A stretch of DNA of 14,338 nucleotides from an uncultured Fidelibacterota bacterium (lineage in GTDB: Bacteria > Marinisomatota > Marinisomatia > Marinisomatales > UBA1611), in the NCBI GenBank assembly GCA_913041325.1, contig CAJWHU010000024.1, positions 1-14,338 of the forward strand, written 5' to 3'. Both the position numbers and the translations under genes were made by a program. The notes below the pieces were generated by a model. The model was not told the origin of the DNA. It saw only the letters and a program-made list of their open reading frames with translations, and did not search any database. How positions within the stretch are numbered: position 1 is the stretch's first letter; every line of letters begins with the position of its first letter. Below, one piece after another: positions 14,012-14,338 of this stretch.

Positions 14012-14338
14012 ATGAAGCCATATCTGCAAGGATTATTAACAGGCTCAATGTTTTCAATTTTAATCATCGTATTTATTGCTGCAACAAAGCAAAAAACTGA
14101 AGTTGGGAGATATGAGTATTATATAAGCAATGATGATATCACCCGAAAACACTATGCTCGAATTTTTGATAGTGCAACGGGTATTGTTTATCATAAAACG
14201 TTCAGCCCTGGAGGCGAAAAGGTTGACATTAACTGGGTGAACGGCGAGAGAATTGAGAGAAGGCATTTTAGACCTGATATCTCAGTATGGAGGTCAGAAT
14301 CATTTGAAGAGTATAAAATAGCATACGAAAAAAACAGG
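14012..14338 (+). CDS. Membrane-anchored protein of unknown function (partial, runs off right edge)
   Basis: 109 codons are visible with no stop by the window end. The N-terminus M-K-P-Y-L-Q-G-L-L-T-G-S-M-F-S-I-L-I-I-V-F-I is a single membrane segment, probably an uncleaved anchor with a short cytoplasmic start, followed by a polar domain. The polar part has G-R-Y-E-Y-Y and then F-D-S-A-T-G-I-V-Y (about 55-63), a short strand-turn pattern seen in small proteins that begin with similar MKPY-LxGLLTG leaders in marine and other bacteria, as far as I recall. I can assign no function. Initiation at 14012 is supported by the GGAGGAG upstream. The 280 bases before it hold no gene I can support. Confidence 0.7.
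   Translation, partial: MKPYLQGLLTGSMFSILIIVFIAATKQKTEVGRYEYYISNDDITRKHYARIFDSATGIVYHKTFSPGGEKVDINWVNGERIERRHFRPDISVWRSESFEEYKIAYEKNR

Overview
The window is strongly AT-rich, gene-dense bacterial DNA; no gap without a gene exceeds 300 bases. A protein with a type IX secretion (T9SS) type A sorting domain, a likely TonB-receptor N-terminus carrying a carboxypeptidase-regulatory-like repeat, many exported proteins and compact overlapping genes point to the Fibrobacteres-Chlorobi-Bacteroidetes (FCB) side of the tree. A marine, streamlined lineage such as Candidatus Marinimicrobia (SAR406) is my best guess, but no rRNA or ribosomal marker is present to prove it.

Layout. At the left edge is the start of a minus-strand exported receptor-like protein (to 185). 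Next is a minus-strand SRAP/YedK abasic-site protein (343-1029), divergent from gpmA (1125-1871). A minus-strand run follows from 5717 down to 1864: an outer-membrane-type protein, a T9SS-tailed secreted protein, a DUF971 zinc protein, a secreted propeller-like protein and an exported S1/P1-type nuclease. The first four are joined by 4-, 1- and 4-base overlaps. A CAT-anticodon tRNA (5805-5877) lies just upstream of that run on the same strand.

The plus-strand run 6035-8439 holds rlmB, a fold-type IV aminotransferase-like gene and a sulfotransferase-like gene, and ends in a clear terminator hairpin. The aminotransferase-like and sulfotransferase-like genes overlap by 4 bases. I recall the same two domains fused in plant proteins, which suggests a functional pair. 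Their substrate is unknown, and by hand alignment the aminotransferase lacks both the canonical Schiff-base lysine and the pyridine-nitrogen glutamate. This is the most interesting point in the window.

The convergent gap 8440-8683 holds three stem-loops. A minus-strand putative lipoprotein (8684 to about 9193) is then divergent from a lipoprotein version of oligopeptidase B (9428-11575). A minus-strand block follows: a MORN-repeat exported protein (13273-13731), a terminator, then a stand-alone cyclic-nucleotide-binding-domain protein (12687-13172) translationally coupled to an AI-2E family membrane protein (11581-12690). At the right edge a plus-strand membrane-anchored protein of unknown function starts at 14012 and runs off the window.

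Most genes are housekeeping (glycolysis, 23S rRNA methylation, DNA-lesion protection) or envelope and secretion functions. I see no insertion sequence, phage gene, CRISPR array or integrase.
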